Assembly (NCBI GenBank): GCA_037045585.1
Contig: JBAOIR010000024.1
Span: forward strand, 71,783 to 135,782
Direction of reading: 5' to 3'
DNA from: SSF14 sp037045585
GTDB taxonomy: Bacteria; Actinomycetota; Acidimicrobiia; Acidimicrobiales; Microtrichaceae
Length of the DNA: 64,000 bases
Below are positions 1 to 7,805 of the stretch, in pieces. Position 1 is the stretch's first letter. Each line of letters opens with the position of its first letter. Position numbers and translations under genes: made by a program. The notes under the pieces are model-generated. The model did not search any database. It worked only from the letters and a program-made list of their open reading frames with translations, and was not told the DNA's origin.

Positions 1-51
1 GCGGGCTCCGGCGAGCGCAGCGGTTGAGGTGGGCTCGAGGGTGCCCGGCGG

Positions 52-819
52 TCAGGTCTGTTCGCGGAACCACTCCTGCAGCACGGCGCGGTACGCGCGG
101 TCGTAGCGGTCGTACTCCGATCGCAACGCGACGCCGGGCCAGTCGGGGGGCAGCAGTGTGTCGGGCAGGAGGGGATCGGATTGGAACTGGCGGAGTACGG
201 CCGCGCTGAGCACGAACCCGTCAGCGAGTGCGGAGCGGTCGCCTGCCTCCAGTGGACCGACGAGTCGACTCATCCGATGCCGGAGGTCCGCCGCCCCCTT
301 CGACCAGTCGACGAGGTCCCAGAGACGGGTCGCGAGTTCGCTCGGGTCGTCGGCGGGTGTCGCTGTGAACCAACGCACGTGATCGAGTTCGGGTTGCGGC
401 CCGAGGTTGGCGGGCCGCAACCAGAGCCCCTCCCGTAGCTCGGCGTGGCGGGACGTGACGAGCGCTTGGCGAAGCGTGGCCCGATCGGGCGCCGGCCGGG
501 CACCGTCGGCGCCGATCACCGCCTGGCTCCACGTCCCGTCCCATCGGGCGGTCCGGCCGGCGCGGCTCGTCGACTGGCGGGCTTGTCGCTGCAGCAGCGC
601 CGGCCCCGTCAGCTCGTAGGACGCCCCGTGTGCCGTGACCTCCCGCGCTGCCGCCATGCGGGACAGCGCTGTGCGCGTCGTGCCCTCGGCGATGCCGAAC
701 AGCTCGGTCGTCCGCACCAGGAGCTGGGTCGGCAGGCGAGGCGGGTCGCTGCCGAGGAGGACGCTCAACAACACCGATCGAGCCGTCAGCGCGCGTTGGC
801 CGTTACGACTTGTTGACAC
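52..819 (-). CDS. PaaX-like transcriptional regulator
   Basis: A protein of 255 residues when started at the GTG at 819. The N-terminal 80 residues look like the winged-helix domain of the PaaX family (ARSVLLSVLLGS, then LVRTTELFGI and TRTALSRM), followed by the longer PaaX effector region. PaaX-type repressors bind acyl-CoA thioesters (phenylacetyl-CoA in the type member) and control aromatic or fatty-acid catabolism. The gene is divergent from a fatty-acid desaturase/enoyl-CoA hydratase pair, so those are its natural target (inference). A TTG at 855 would add 12 residues but would run into the desaturase start, so I prefer 819. The start codon lies inside the palindrome ACACGTGT at 816-823, which could be its operator. 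Confidence 0.8.
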   Translation of the reverse strand: MSTSRNGQRALTARSVLLSVLLGSDPPRLPTQLLVRTTELFGIAEGTTRTALSRMAAAREVTAHGASYELTGPALLQRQARQSTSRAGRTARWDGTWSQAVIGADGARPAPDRATLRQALVTSRHAELREGLWLRPANLGPQPELDHVRWFTATPADDPSELATRLWDLVDWSKGAADLRHRMSRLVGPLEAGDRSALADGFVLSAAVLRQFQSDPLLPDTLLPPDWPGVALRSEYDRYDRAYRAVLQEWFREQT

Positions 820-839
820 GTGTTTGAGTTTCGTATTGC
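813..839 (+). promoter_or_regulatory. Divergent promoter/operator between paaX-like gene and desaturase
   Basis: The gap holds a consensus -35 TTGACA at 813-818, a perfect 8-bp palindrome ACACGTGT at 816-823 that overlaps it, and TATTGC at 834-839 as a weak -10 with a 15-bp spacer. Seen directly. That the palindrome is the PaaX-like regulator's site is inference. Transcription from this box would start close to the in-frame ATG at 849 of the desaturase. Confidence 0.4.
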
Positions 840-1856
840 ATGGGGTGCATGGCAAGTCCGATCTCGTCGACGGTGATGGGAGCGCCGCGTCTCGGCGGCG
901 GCAACATGGTGCCGCACCCCGACCTCCTTCCCGACGTGTTGCCCACCGATCGCCTCACGGTGTCGGCAATGCCGATTCCCGAACTCCGAGTCGAGCTCCG
1001 CCGGATCGACGACGTCCGCAACGTGGGCAGCGTCGTGCTGTGCTGGGCACACGCCGCCCTCACGATCGGCCTCGCCGTCCGGCTCGCCAACCCGTTCGCG
1101 TACGCCGCCGCCGTGGTGTTGATGGGGCCGGTGTTCGCCCGGTTCGCGATCCTCGGTCACGAGGCGGCCCACAAACTCCTCTTCACGAACAAGCGCGCGA
1201 ACGACATCGTCGGCAAGTGGTTGCTCGCCTCGCCGGCGTTCGTGCCGTTCAAGCTGTACCGGCGCAGCCACTTCGCCCACCACAAGGAGGAGTTCGGGCC
1301 GAACGAACCCGACCTCTCGTTCTACGTGGGCTACCCGGTCAGTCGGCGGAGCCTGCGTCGCAAGCTCGTGCGCGACACCGTCGGCATCTCCGGCTGGAAG
1401 AACCTGAAGGTGCTGCTCAAGGCGTTGGGCAAGTCGTCGTCGCGCCCGTTCGCCGCGCCGATCGCGTACGCCCAGGTCGCCGTGTTCGCCGTGTTCCTGC
1501 TCATCGGTCGGCCCGAGTTGTATCTGCTCCTCTGGTTGCTGCCGTGGATGACGTCGTGGCGGGTCGTCAACCGGCTCCGGGCCATCGCCGAGCACGGCGG
1601 CATGGAAGCGAGCCGCGACCGTCGGCGGACCACCCACCACGTGCACCAGTCGCTCCCGGCCAAGTTCTGGATCGTCCCGTTCAACACCGGGTGGCACCTG
1701 GCGCATCATGTCGACATGGGGGTGCCGTGGCGCAACCTCCCGAAGCTGCACGCCGAGCTCGTGGCCGCGGGCTGGGTCGTCCCCGAGCTCGAGTACCGCA
1801 ACTACCGCACGCTGTGGCGCGCTGCCCGGTCCGGCGAGGAACGGGTCCGCGCATGA
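840..1856 (+). CDS. Membrane fatty-acid desaturase
   Basis: A 338-residue integral-membrane diiron desaturase/hydroxylase. The three histidine boxes are visible: HEAAH at 107-111, HFAHH at 144-148 and HLAHH at 286-290. Hydrophobic stretches lie near residues 65-105 and 205-240. The family inserts a double bond into (or hydroxylates) lipid-linked acyl chains with O2 and electrons from ferredoxin or cytochrome b5-type donors. Its stop overlaps the next start by ATGA, so it is translationally coupled to an enoyl-CoA hydratase, which suggests a shared acyl-CoA pathway. The ATG at 849 (residue 4) is an equally plausible start, because it sits at leaderless distance from TATTGC at 834-839. Substrate unknown. 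Confidence 0.88.
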   Translation: MGCMASPISSTVMGAPRLGGGNMVPHPDLLPDVLPTDRLTVSAMPIPELRVELRRIDDVRNVGSVVLCWAHAALTIGLAVRLANPFAYAAAVVLMGPVFARFAILGHEAAHKLLFTNKRANDIVGKWLLASPAFVPFKLYRRSHFAHHKEEFGPNEPDLSFYVGYPVSRRSLRRKLVRDTVGISGWKNLKVLLKALGKSSSRPFAAPIAYAQVAVFAVFLLIGRPELYLLLWLLPWMTSWRVVNRLRAIAEHGGMEASRDRRRTTHHVHQSLPAKFWIVPFNTGWHLAHHVDMGVPWRNLPKLHAELVAAGWVVPELEYRNYRTLWRAARSGEERVRA

Positions 1857-2650
1857 GCGAGGTCCGAGTCGAGACCGATGGTCCGATCATGATCGTCACG
1901 ATCGACCGCCCCGACGTGCGCAACGCGGTCAACCGCCCGGCGGCCGACCGGCTCGTGGACGCCTTCGGTTCGTTCGACGCCGACGACTCGTTGTCGGTGG
2001 CGATCCTGACCGGTGCCGGCGGCACGTTCTGCTCCGGCGCCGATCTCAAGGCCGTCGCGTCGGGCACCGGCAACCGCATCGAGGCCGACATCGACCTCGA
2101 CGGTCCGATGGGACCGACCCGGATGGACCTCTCCAAACCGGTGATTGCCGCCATCGAGGGCCATGCCGTCGCCGGAGGACTCGAGTTGGCAGTCTGGTGC
2201 GATCTCCGGGTCGCCGCATCCGACGCCACGCTCGGCGTCTACTGCCGGCGTTGGGGCGTGCCGCTCGTCGACGGCGGTACGGTTCGGCTTCCCCGCCTGG
2301 TGGGCCACGGCCGGGCGATGGACCTGATCCTGACCGGTCGAGGCGTCGGTGCCGACGAGGCGCACCGCATCGGCCTCGTCGACCGCGTCGTCGCTCCGGG
2401 CACCGCGCTCGCCGCGGCGGTCGATCTTGCGCACCAACTGGCAGCGCTCCCACAGACGTGTCTGCGCAGCGATCGCCGATCCGCCATCGACCAGTGGTCG
2501 CTCGACTCCCGCGACGCGTTGGCCCACGAGACCGACCTCGGCCTCGCCACGGTCCGCTCCGGCGAGACGCGTGAGGGTGCCGCGAGGTTCGCCGCAGGCG
2601 AAGGTCGACACGGCGCCGCAGGCGAAGGTCGACACGGCGCGGGTGCCTGA
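1853..2650 (+). CDS. Enoyl-CoA hydratase/isomerase family protein
   Basis: A 265-residue crotonase-fold protein. It has the N-terminal strand motif IMIVTIDRPDVRNAVN, the oxyanion-hole segment GTFCSGADLKA (near residues 58-68) and the second oxyanion glycine region EGHAVAGGLELAVWCDLR (near 101-118). Crotonases hydrate or isomerise enoyl-CoA thioesters in beta-oxidation; the specific substrate cannot be read from sequence. The ATG overlaps the desaturase stop (ATGA at 1853-1856). The C-terminus is odd: it ends in a duplicated AAGEGRHG block encoded by two tandem 24-bp units (2591-2638), beyond the normal end of the family. Confidence 0.88.
   Translation: MSEVRVETDGPIMIVTIDRPDVRNAVNRPAADRLVDAFGSFDADDSLSVAILTGAGGTFCSGADLKAVASGTGNRIEADIDLDGPMGPTRMDLSKPVIAAIEGHAVAGGLELAVWCDLRVAASDATLGVYCRRWGVPLVDGGTVRLPRLVGHGRAMDLILTGRGVGADEAHRIGLVDRVVAPGTALAAAVDLAHQLAALPQTCLRSDRRSAIDQWSLDSRDALAHETDLGLATVRSGETREGAARFAAGEGRHGAAGEGRHGAGA
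2591..2638 (+). repeat. Two perfect tandem 24-bp units in the 3' end of the enoyl-CoA hydratase gene
   Basis: Units 2591-2614 and 2615-2638 are identical and in frame, each beginning GCCGCAGGCGAAGG. They duplicate eight residues in the C-terminal tail. This looks like recent slippage and is not expected to affect the fold. Confidence 0.85.
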
Positions 2651-2666
2651 CTGACAACATGTCGGC

Positions 2667-3347
2667 GTGACCGACACGGTGCCCGACCCCGAACCCGAAC
2701 CGGCGTGGCGGCGGGCGACTGCGGGTGAGTCACGCTGGGCGGCGTCGATCGCACTGCTGATCGCGATCGCGTGCCAGATGGTCCTGCCGGTGGAGTTCAC
2801 CACGCACCGTTGGCTGGTGCCGGCCATCGAGCTCGGCATGCTCGTCTGGTCGCTGCTCATGAACCCGAACCGCATCGATCGGCACTCGGGCGCGTTGCGG
2901 CGGGTGAACCTGGCGCTGATCGGCGTGTTGACGGTCGCGAACGCCCGCGCCGCGTGGGGGCTCGTCGACCACATCGTCGGGGGCCAGGCGACCAACGCCG
3001 GGCGTCTGTTGGTGTCGGGTGCCGCGATCTGGGTGACCAACATGATCGCGTTCGCGCTGTGGTATTGGGAGTTCGACCGGGGCGGGCCCGGGCGCCGCAG
3101 CGAGGGCATCCGGGAGTACCCGGACTTCCTCTTCCCCCAGATGCAGAACCCCGACCTCGCCCCGAAGGACTGGGAGCCGTCGTTCGTCGACTACCTGTAC
3201 CTGTCGTTCACGAACGCGACGGCCTTCAGCCCGACCGACGTGCTGCCCATGACCCAGTGGGCGAAGCTCACGATGTTGGCGCAGTCGTCGGTGTCGTTCG
3301 TGACGGTGCTCCTCGTCATTGCCCGAGCCGTCAACACCCTGTCGTGA
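2667..3347 (+). CDS. Putative multi-pass membrane protein, DUF1345-like/ion-channel-like
   Basis: A 226-residue protein from a GTG start with about five hydrophobic segments (near residues 24-45, 48-65, 80-100, 113-135 and 196-225). Just before the last membrane segment is FVDYLYLSFTNATAFSPTDV, which resembles the short pore-loop-like segment of DUF1345 and two-TM potassium-channel-like proteins. I recognise the overall look but not a characterised function. It starts 16 bp after the enoyl-CoA hydratase stop on the same strand and could be co-transcribed with it. Confidence 0.7.
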   Translation: MTDTVPDPEPEPAWRRATAGESRWAASIALLIAIACQMVLPVEFTTHRWLVPAIELGMLVWSLLMNPNRIDRHSGALRRVNLALIGVLTVANARAAWGLVDHIVGGQATNAGRLLVSGAAIWVTNMIAFALWYWEFDRGGPGRRSEGIREYPDFLFPQMQNPDLAPKDWEPSFVDYLYLSFTNATAFSPTDVLPMTQWAKLTMLAQSSVSFVTVLLVIARAVNTLS

Positions 3348-3375
3348 TCCACCGGCGCCGGTGCTGGCGCCGGTG

Positions 3376-3789
3376 TTACTCGGCCTCGGCGGCCTCGAAG
3401 TCGAGTGCGAGCGAGTTCATGCAGAAGCGCTGACCGGTCGGTCGCGGGCCGTCGTCGAAGAGGTGGCCGAGGTGGGAGTGGCAGTTGGAGCAGCGGACCT
3501 CGACGCGGCGCATCCCGTGGCTGCGGTCCTCGACCAGTTCGACGGCGTTGTCGTCGGCCGCCTGGTAGAAGCTCGGCCACCCCGAACCGGATTCGAACTT
3601 GGTGTCCGACGAGAAGAGGTGCTGGCCGCAGGCGCCGCACACGAACGTGCCGTCGCGCTTCTCCTTCAGCAGGTCGCCGGTCCATGCCGGCTCGGTGCCC
3701 GCCTGGCGCAGGACGTGGTACTGCTCGGGGGTCAGCTTCTGCTTCCAGTCGTCCTCGGTCAGTTCGGAGGGGTCCACGGTGTCGCTCAT
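3376..3789 (-). CDS. msrB: Peptide-methionine (R)-S-oxide reductase MsrB
   Basis: A 137-residue single-domain MsrB that repairs the R epimer of methionine sulfoxide in oxidised proteins, using thioredoxin. Family hallmarks are present: zinc-binding cysteine pairs C51/C54 (FVCGACG) and C100/C103 (VRCSNCHSHLGH), the substrate loop GSGWPSF (68-74), and the catalytic cysteine C123 in QRFCMNS. Length is typical. It ends convergently 28 bp from the preceding membrane-protein gene and appears monocistronic. Confidence 0.96.
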   Translation of the reverse strand: MSDTVDPSELTEDDWKQKLTPEQYHVLRQAGTEPAWTGDLLKEKRDGTFVCGACGQHLFSSDTKFESGSGWPSFYQAADDNAVELVEDRSHGMRRVEVRCSNCHSHLGHLFDDGPRPTGQRFCMNSLALDFEAAEAE

Positions 3790-3909
3790 GGCGTCAGTCT
3801 GCCCCGTCGGATCGCAACGGGAGCGCGAGCGGGACCCGCCCCGAAGGTTCTCGTCCGACGCCCGCTCAGCGGGAGCTTCCGCGACCGAAACCCGTGGGTC
3901 CCGGCGTCG

Positions 3910-4644
3910 TTACAGGCCGTCGAACTTCCAGTGCCACGACTCGCGAGGGGTGTCCTCGACGAAGCCGAATCGGCCGGCGTTGGCCCGCATCCACGACAGC
4001 GCCTTGGTGTCGAGGTCGAGGTCGAGCGCGAGGCCCAGTCCGTGGTCGCTGGTGCCGGGCTTCGCCGCGAGCCCGCCCTGGCTGTAGAGGCCCTTGCGGT
4101 TCGCGACGTCGACCTGGGCGTCGTAGCTGCGGTACGAGTCGGTCACGCCGATCGTCACCCCGTCGGCCTCGGCGGCGGCGCTCAGCTTCGTGAACGCCGA
4201 GGCGGCCGGCGCGGCGAGGCGGTGCGACCCGACCCCGATGGGTGTCAGGGCCTCGTCGGGGAGACGACCGTTCTCGTACAGGCCTTCAAGGTTCGCGACG
4301 GCCCGCTTCGTCGCGATCGGCGCGACGGTGGCGACTCCACCCGATGAGCCGTAGGCCGATTGGGCCGCGCTCAGCGAGGTGGTCCGGCCGGTCGAGGACT
4401 GGAGGCGCGAGGCGTTGGCGGTCGACAGCAGGTCGGTCAGGGTCGACAGGTTGTTGGTGTCGCCGAGCCCCGTGATGCCGTTGGTCGTGTCGCTGGCGGC
4501 GAGGGTCTCGGCGAGCACGGAGGCGAACTCGGCCGAGGTTCCCGTCGACGTGGTCGAGCTGGTCGAGGTCGCACCGAGCGCGCCGGGGTCGAAGCGCGAG
4601 CGGATGTCGTTGATCCGCGCTTGGACGTTGGTGGGGATCTCCAC
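3910..4644 (-). CDS. M15-family D-Ala-D-Ala carboxypeptidase-like peptidase
   Basis: A 244-residue protein started at GTG 4644 with AGGA upstream. The C-terminal half (from about residue 130) is a VanY/M15 zinc peptidase domain. The ligand motif SDHGLGLALDLD gives H201 and D208, and ESWHWKF gives the third ligand near H238. It would trim D-Ala from peptidoglycan stem peptides. No signal peptide is visible. Instead the N-terminus (VQARINDIRSRF) resembles the short leader of flagellum-associated peptidoglycan hydrolases, followed by a Ser/Thr-rich linker (residues 20-100). No flagellar genes lie in this window, so a flagellar role is only a possibility. Confidence 0.85.
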   Translation of the reverse strand: MEIPTNVQARINDIRSRFDPGALGATSTSSTTSTGTSAEFASVLAETLAASDTTNGITGLGDTNNLSTLTDLLSTANASRLQSSTGRTTSLSAAQSAYGSSGGVATVAPIATKRAVANLEGLYENGRLPDEALTPIGVGSHRLAAPAASAFTKLSAAAEADGVTIGVTDSYRSYDAQVDVANRKGLYSQGGLAAKPGTSDHGLGLALDLDLDTKALSWMRANAGRFGFVEDTPRESWHWKFDGL

Positions 4645-4698
4645 GGAGTCCTATCGGCGGGTCGGGGCCACTGTTGAGCGCGCTGTGAGGCGTTCGAC

Positions 4699-5871
4699 CT
4701 ACGAGCCGCAGTTGCTCGCGGCCAGGTCGCCGGTGAACGGGCCGAGGTTCGGCGCGTTCTTGGAGACGGCCCAGAAGCGGAACCCGCCGTTCGACAGGCC
4801 GGCGCCCGTTGCCGCCGCCGACCAGGGGGCCTGGTGGCGGTCTGCCATCAGCGAGTAGGTGAGGAAGTTGCCGCTGTCACCGGTGGCGTGCCACCACAGC
4901 ATCCCGACTCCGAAGGCGGGCGCCTCGCTCATCACGGCGCGGGCCCCGATGCGGTTCCAGATCGGCAGCCCGGCGGTGCCCTCGTCGAGGGTCAGGGGGT
5001 CGCCCAGCTCACCGATGACGACGGGGATGTTGTGATCCTTCAGGTACTGCAGCGCCTCGCGATGGTTGTCGCGGCTGGCTGCCTCGTTGTCGAAGTCGGC
5101 GAACTCGCCGAAGACCCCGTCCTTGCCGAGCGCGCCGTAGGCGTGCCAGGAGTAGAGGACGTTGCACTGGCCGGCGCCGAGCCGGAGGATCGAGTTCGAC
5201 CCCGTGAACGTCTCGACCGCCTGCCCGTAGCCGGGGATGTCAGCGACGAAGATGTTGTTCGGAGCGATGGCCCGGAGGCGGCGGAGCGCGTCCTGCTGCA
5301 GCGTCAGCCAGTTGGCGACGTCGCCATCGGAGCTGCCGCCCTGCGGCTCGTTGAACATGTTGAACCACACGTAGGGGTTGTTCTTGTACTTGTTCGCCAG
5401 GCGCTCCCAGAACGGGTACAGCGACTGGATCTTCGCCGACGAGGCAGGGAGGTTCGCCCCGGTGACGTCGTGGCAGTCGACCATGACGACGATGCCCTGC
5501 GCCGTGTACTCGTCGATGAAGGAGTCGATGCCGGCATTGAGCTGGGCGACGGTCGGCGAGGGCGGCGGGACGCAGATGAGGTTGGCTCGCACGATGTTCC
5601 AGCCCCAGGCCTTGGCGTCGGCCGCATGCCCCGTGGCGGTCCCGTTCCAGTTGAACGTGTACCCGTTCTCGTAGGGCCCTTGGCGGACCGACACGTTCGC
5701 GCCGATCGGGTAGAACCGGTTGCCGGCGGGATCGACGATGTCACGTCCGACGATGGTGAACCGTCCGGTCGGGCCGACGGGAACCCCACCTCCCGGTGCC
5801 GAGGAGCAGGCGGTCAGGGCGACGCCGATGAGGGCGACCATGACGAGGGGCACGGCGAGACGACGATGCAT
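4699..5871 (-). CDS. Glycoside hydrolase family 5-like lipoprotein
   Basis: A 390-residue exported protein with a lipoprotein signal peptide; the lipobox LTAC puts the lipidated cysteine at C22. The body is a GH5-type (beta/alpha)8 barrel. FNMFNEPQ supplies the acid/base E175 after the conserved Asn, and VVIGELG supplies the nucleophile E288. The central SWHAYG segment is also typical. Such enzymes cut beta-1,4-glucans or mannans; the exact glycan cannot be told. I start at the ATG at 5871 because it directly precedes the signal peptide. Neighbours give no polysaccharide-utilisation context. Confidence 0.85.
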   Translation of the reverse strand: MHRRLAVPLVMVALIGVALTACSSAPGGGVPVGPTGRFTIVGRDIVDPAGNRFYPIGANVSVRQGPYENGYTFNWNGTATGHAADAKAWGWNIVRANLICVPPPSPTVAQLNAGIDSFIDEYTAQGIVVMVDCHDVTGANLPASSAKIQSLYPFWERLANKYKNNPYVWFNMFNEPQGGSSDGDVANWLTLQQDALRRLRAIAPNNIFVADIPGYGQAVETFTGSNSILRLGAGQCNVLYSWHAYGALGKDGVFGEFADFDNEAASRDNHREALQYLKDHNIPVVIGELGDPLTLDEGTAGLPIWNRIGARAVMSEAPAFGVGMLWWHATGDSGNFLTYSLMADRHQAPWSAAATGAGLSNGGFRFWAVSKNAPNLGPFTGDLAASNCGS

Positions 5872-5971
5872 CCCCAGAGCTTCGACATCTCCGGCGACGA
5901 GCTGGAGTGACGCGGGTGAATTTCGGCGGAATCCCTCGTCGAGGGGACGTCGCGTCGGGGAGGAGCGAGCC

Positions 5972-6541
5972 TCAGGTGAGGGCGACGCGTTCGAGGAGCG
6001 CTCGGTACTCGCGGAGTCGCGGCACCGGCAGGCCGTCGACCTTGCCGCCGTCGTCCCATCCTCGGAGGGCCACGGCGGCACCGAACGCGGGGTTGCGCTC
6101 GAAGGTCGCGACCTCGTCGGGCGACATGGGCCCACCCTGGATCTGGAGGCTCCGGGTCGACCCATCCGACAACGTCGCGGCGTACGCCGGGTCGGTCGCC
6201 GCCCGGTAGCGCTTGGCGCGAACGTGCAGCGCGATCGGACCGGTGACCGACGGCGGGAACAGCGAGGCCAGGTGTCGGGCACCCACCGACTCGTGGTCGA
6301 GGTCGATGTCGGACGGCACCCAGTTGTCCTCGGCGGCAGCGAGGTCGAGCAGGTGCCCGATGTCGTGGAGGAGCGCGGCGGCAACCTGTTCGTCGGGTGC
6401 GCCGTCGGCGACCGCGAGCGCTGCAGTCTGCAGTGCGTGTTCGAGCTGGCTCAGACCCTCGTCGTAGTTCTCGGGGCCCCAGCGCTCGTAGAGGTCCAGG
6501 ATCTCGCCGACGCTGGTCGCCGTCACGGGAGCGCCGGTCAT
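5972..6541 (-). CDS. phnZ: PhnZ-like HD-domain mixed-valent diiron oxygenase (phosphonate C-P cleavage)
   Basis: A 189-residue HD-domain protein matching the phosphonate-degradation HD family. PhnZ oxidatively cleaves the C-P bond of (1R)-2-amino-1-hydroxyethylphosphonate to glycine and phosphate. Putative iron ligands are visible: H35 (SQLEHALQ), H59/D60 and H63 (LLHDIGHLL), H83 (DHESVGA), H106 (LHVRAKRY) and D163 or D164 (GWDD). The family-typical stretches AALLHDIGH and LQIQGGPMS are present. Near the substrate lid there is Y26 and E28, a slightly different spacing from the Tyr-Glu pair I recall for PhnZ. The start overlaps the stop of the upstream dioxygenase gene (ATGA), so the two are coupled. 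Confidence 0.88.
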   Translation of the reverse strand: MTGAPVTATSVGEILDLYERWGPENYDEGLSQLEHALQTAALAVADGAPDEQVAAALLHDIGHLLDLAAAEDNWVPSDIDLDHESVGARHLASLFPPSVTGPIALHVRAKRYRAATDPAYAATLSDGSTRSLQIQGGPMSPDEVATFERNPAFGAAVALRGWDDGGKVDGLPVPRLREYRALLERVALT

Positions 6542-7362
6542 ACGGCCGCGGTTCCCGTGTCGACAGCTCTGCCCTGGAAGTCGCCGATCAGGGAGACCTT
6601 GGTGTGCGCGCCGCTGCCGTCGTCGGCGGCGAACGCAGCGAGCTTCTCCCGGTAGTAGTCCTCACGCAGATCGCCCTCGGAGCGGGCGTTGTAGGTCGGG
6701 TACAGGGCGCGGCGTGCCGTCGTCGACGTGTTGGCGCCGCTGCGGTGCGGGGTACGGGAGTGGAACCAGAGGGTCTGGCCGGCGGCGACCTCGACGGCGG
6801 CCCACTCGAGTTCGGCCACGACGTCGGGGTGCACACACCCCACCTCGTCCATCGGGAGGACGTCGTGGTGCATGCCGGACACGACGTCGAGGCAACCGTT
6901 GTCGACCGTCGCGTCGTCGATGGCGACCATGCACGACACGTGCGACGCGACGAACGGGTAGGCCGGCGCGTCCTGGTGCGGCGCGTACCCGGCGCCGCCC
7001 GGCAGCTTGTAGTTGATCTTCTCCTTGTAGAGCACGGCCTGCTCGCCGAGGAGGGCCGACGCGGTGTCGAGGAGGGGACCGGTCGTGAGCAGCTCGCGGA
7101 AGCCCGGGTGGAACGGGATGAGGTTCTCGCTCCGGCACAGCTTCGGGCCGTCGTCGGTCATCTCGCGGTGGTGCAGCCACCCGTCGCCGTCGTCGGGCCA
7201 CGCCGAGATCTCGTCGACCCACGACCGCAGTGCGGCGAGGCCGTCGGCGTCGAGGGTCTGCGTGAGGAGCCAACCGTTGGTGTTGAAGTGCTCGACGGCC
7301 TCGGCATCTGCCGTGTCGAACACACGGGCGACGAGGACCTGGGCACGAGGGAGTGCAGTCAC
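6538..7362 (-). CDS. phnY: PhnY-like Fe(II)/2-oxoglutarate dioxygenase (PhyH family)
   Basis: A 274-residue phytanoyl-CoA-dioxygenase-fold protein. The iron facial triad is H129, D131 (HQDAPAY) and H206 (TPHRSGAN), with R218 placed to bind 2-oxoglutarate. PhnY hydroxylates C1 of 2-aminoethylphosphonate, making the substrate of PhnZ, whose gene follows with a 4-bp overlap. That pairing is the main reason for the call, since PhyH proteins alone are functionally diverse. GTG start at 7362. No phosphonate transporter or regulator is adjacent, so uptake must be encoded elsewhere or the substrate may be internal. Confidence 0.82.
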   Translation of the reverse strand: MTALPRAQVLVARVFDTADAEAVEHFNTNGWLLTQTLDADGLAALRSWVDEISAWPDDGDGWLHHREMTDDGPKLCRSENLIPFHPGFRELLTTGPLLDTASALLGEQAVLYKEKINYKLPGGAGYAPHQDAPAYPFVASHVSCMVAIDDATVDNGCLDVVSGMHHDVLPMDEVGCVHPDVVAELEWAAVEVAAGQTLWFHSRTPHRSGANTSTTARRALYPTYNARSEGDLREDYYREKLAAFAADDGSGAHTKVSLIGDFQGRAVDTGTAAV

Positions 7363-7420
7363 GTTGCACGATCGTAGCTGCCGGTCCCTCTCCGGTCATC
7401 CGGAGCACTACCGTGCGGAC

Positions 7421-7738
7421 ATGCGCGACGGGTTCGACGGGATCACCGACGATCTGGGCAACGCGGCGGGCGACCCGATGGCCGATTCGTGGACCGACGA
7501 CGAGCTGTCCGAGCTGGCGCTCGGCGCCGATCCCCGTGAGCGGCTGACCGCCGACGCCACGCCGCTCGACGGCAGCGTCCCGGCGAGCGACGGCCCGCTG
7601 CCGGGGTGGTACATGCCGGCCGTGGCCCGGGTCGTGACGTCGCCGACCCGGCGGGTCGCAGCGCTCTCGGTCGTCGGCGCGTTCCTGGTGATCAATGCGC
7701 TGGGACTGTGCGCCACCTACGGCGTGATCTCGATCTGA
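7421..7738 (+). CDS. Small C-terminally anchored membrane protein
   Basis: A 105-residue protein with an acidic N-terminal two-thirds and a single hydrophobic segment near residues 80-102 ending close to the C-terminus, so it is probably tail-anchored with a cytoplasmic N-domain. Not recognised as a known family. TACCGT at 7409-7414 lies 6 nt before the ATG, predicting a leaderless transcript. It is divergent from phnY; a functional link is unproven. Confidence 0.65.
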   Translation: MRDGFDGITDDLGNAAGDPMADSWTDDELSELALGADPRERLTADATPLDGSVPASDGPLPGWYMPAVARVVTSPTRRVAALSVVGAFLVINALGLCATYGVISI

Positions 7739-7743
7739 GCTCG

Positions 7744-7789
7744 AGATCCGTGCGGAAGGTGCCGGCCCGTGTCACATCTGGCACCGATT
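7744..7789. repeat. Degenerate palindrome related to the 38.2-kb palindrome
   Basis: Inverted repeat between convergent genes. The right arm (GTGTCACATCTGGCACCGATT region) is clearly similar to the arm of the perfect palindrome at 38226-38270, and the left arm ATCCGTGC...GGTG is a weaker match. It could act as a bidirectional terminator. Confidence 0.5.
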
Positions 7790-7805
7790 GCAGCAGCGGC
7801 GCCGC

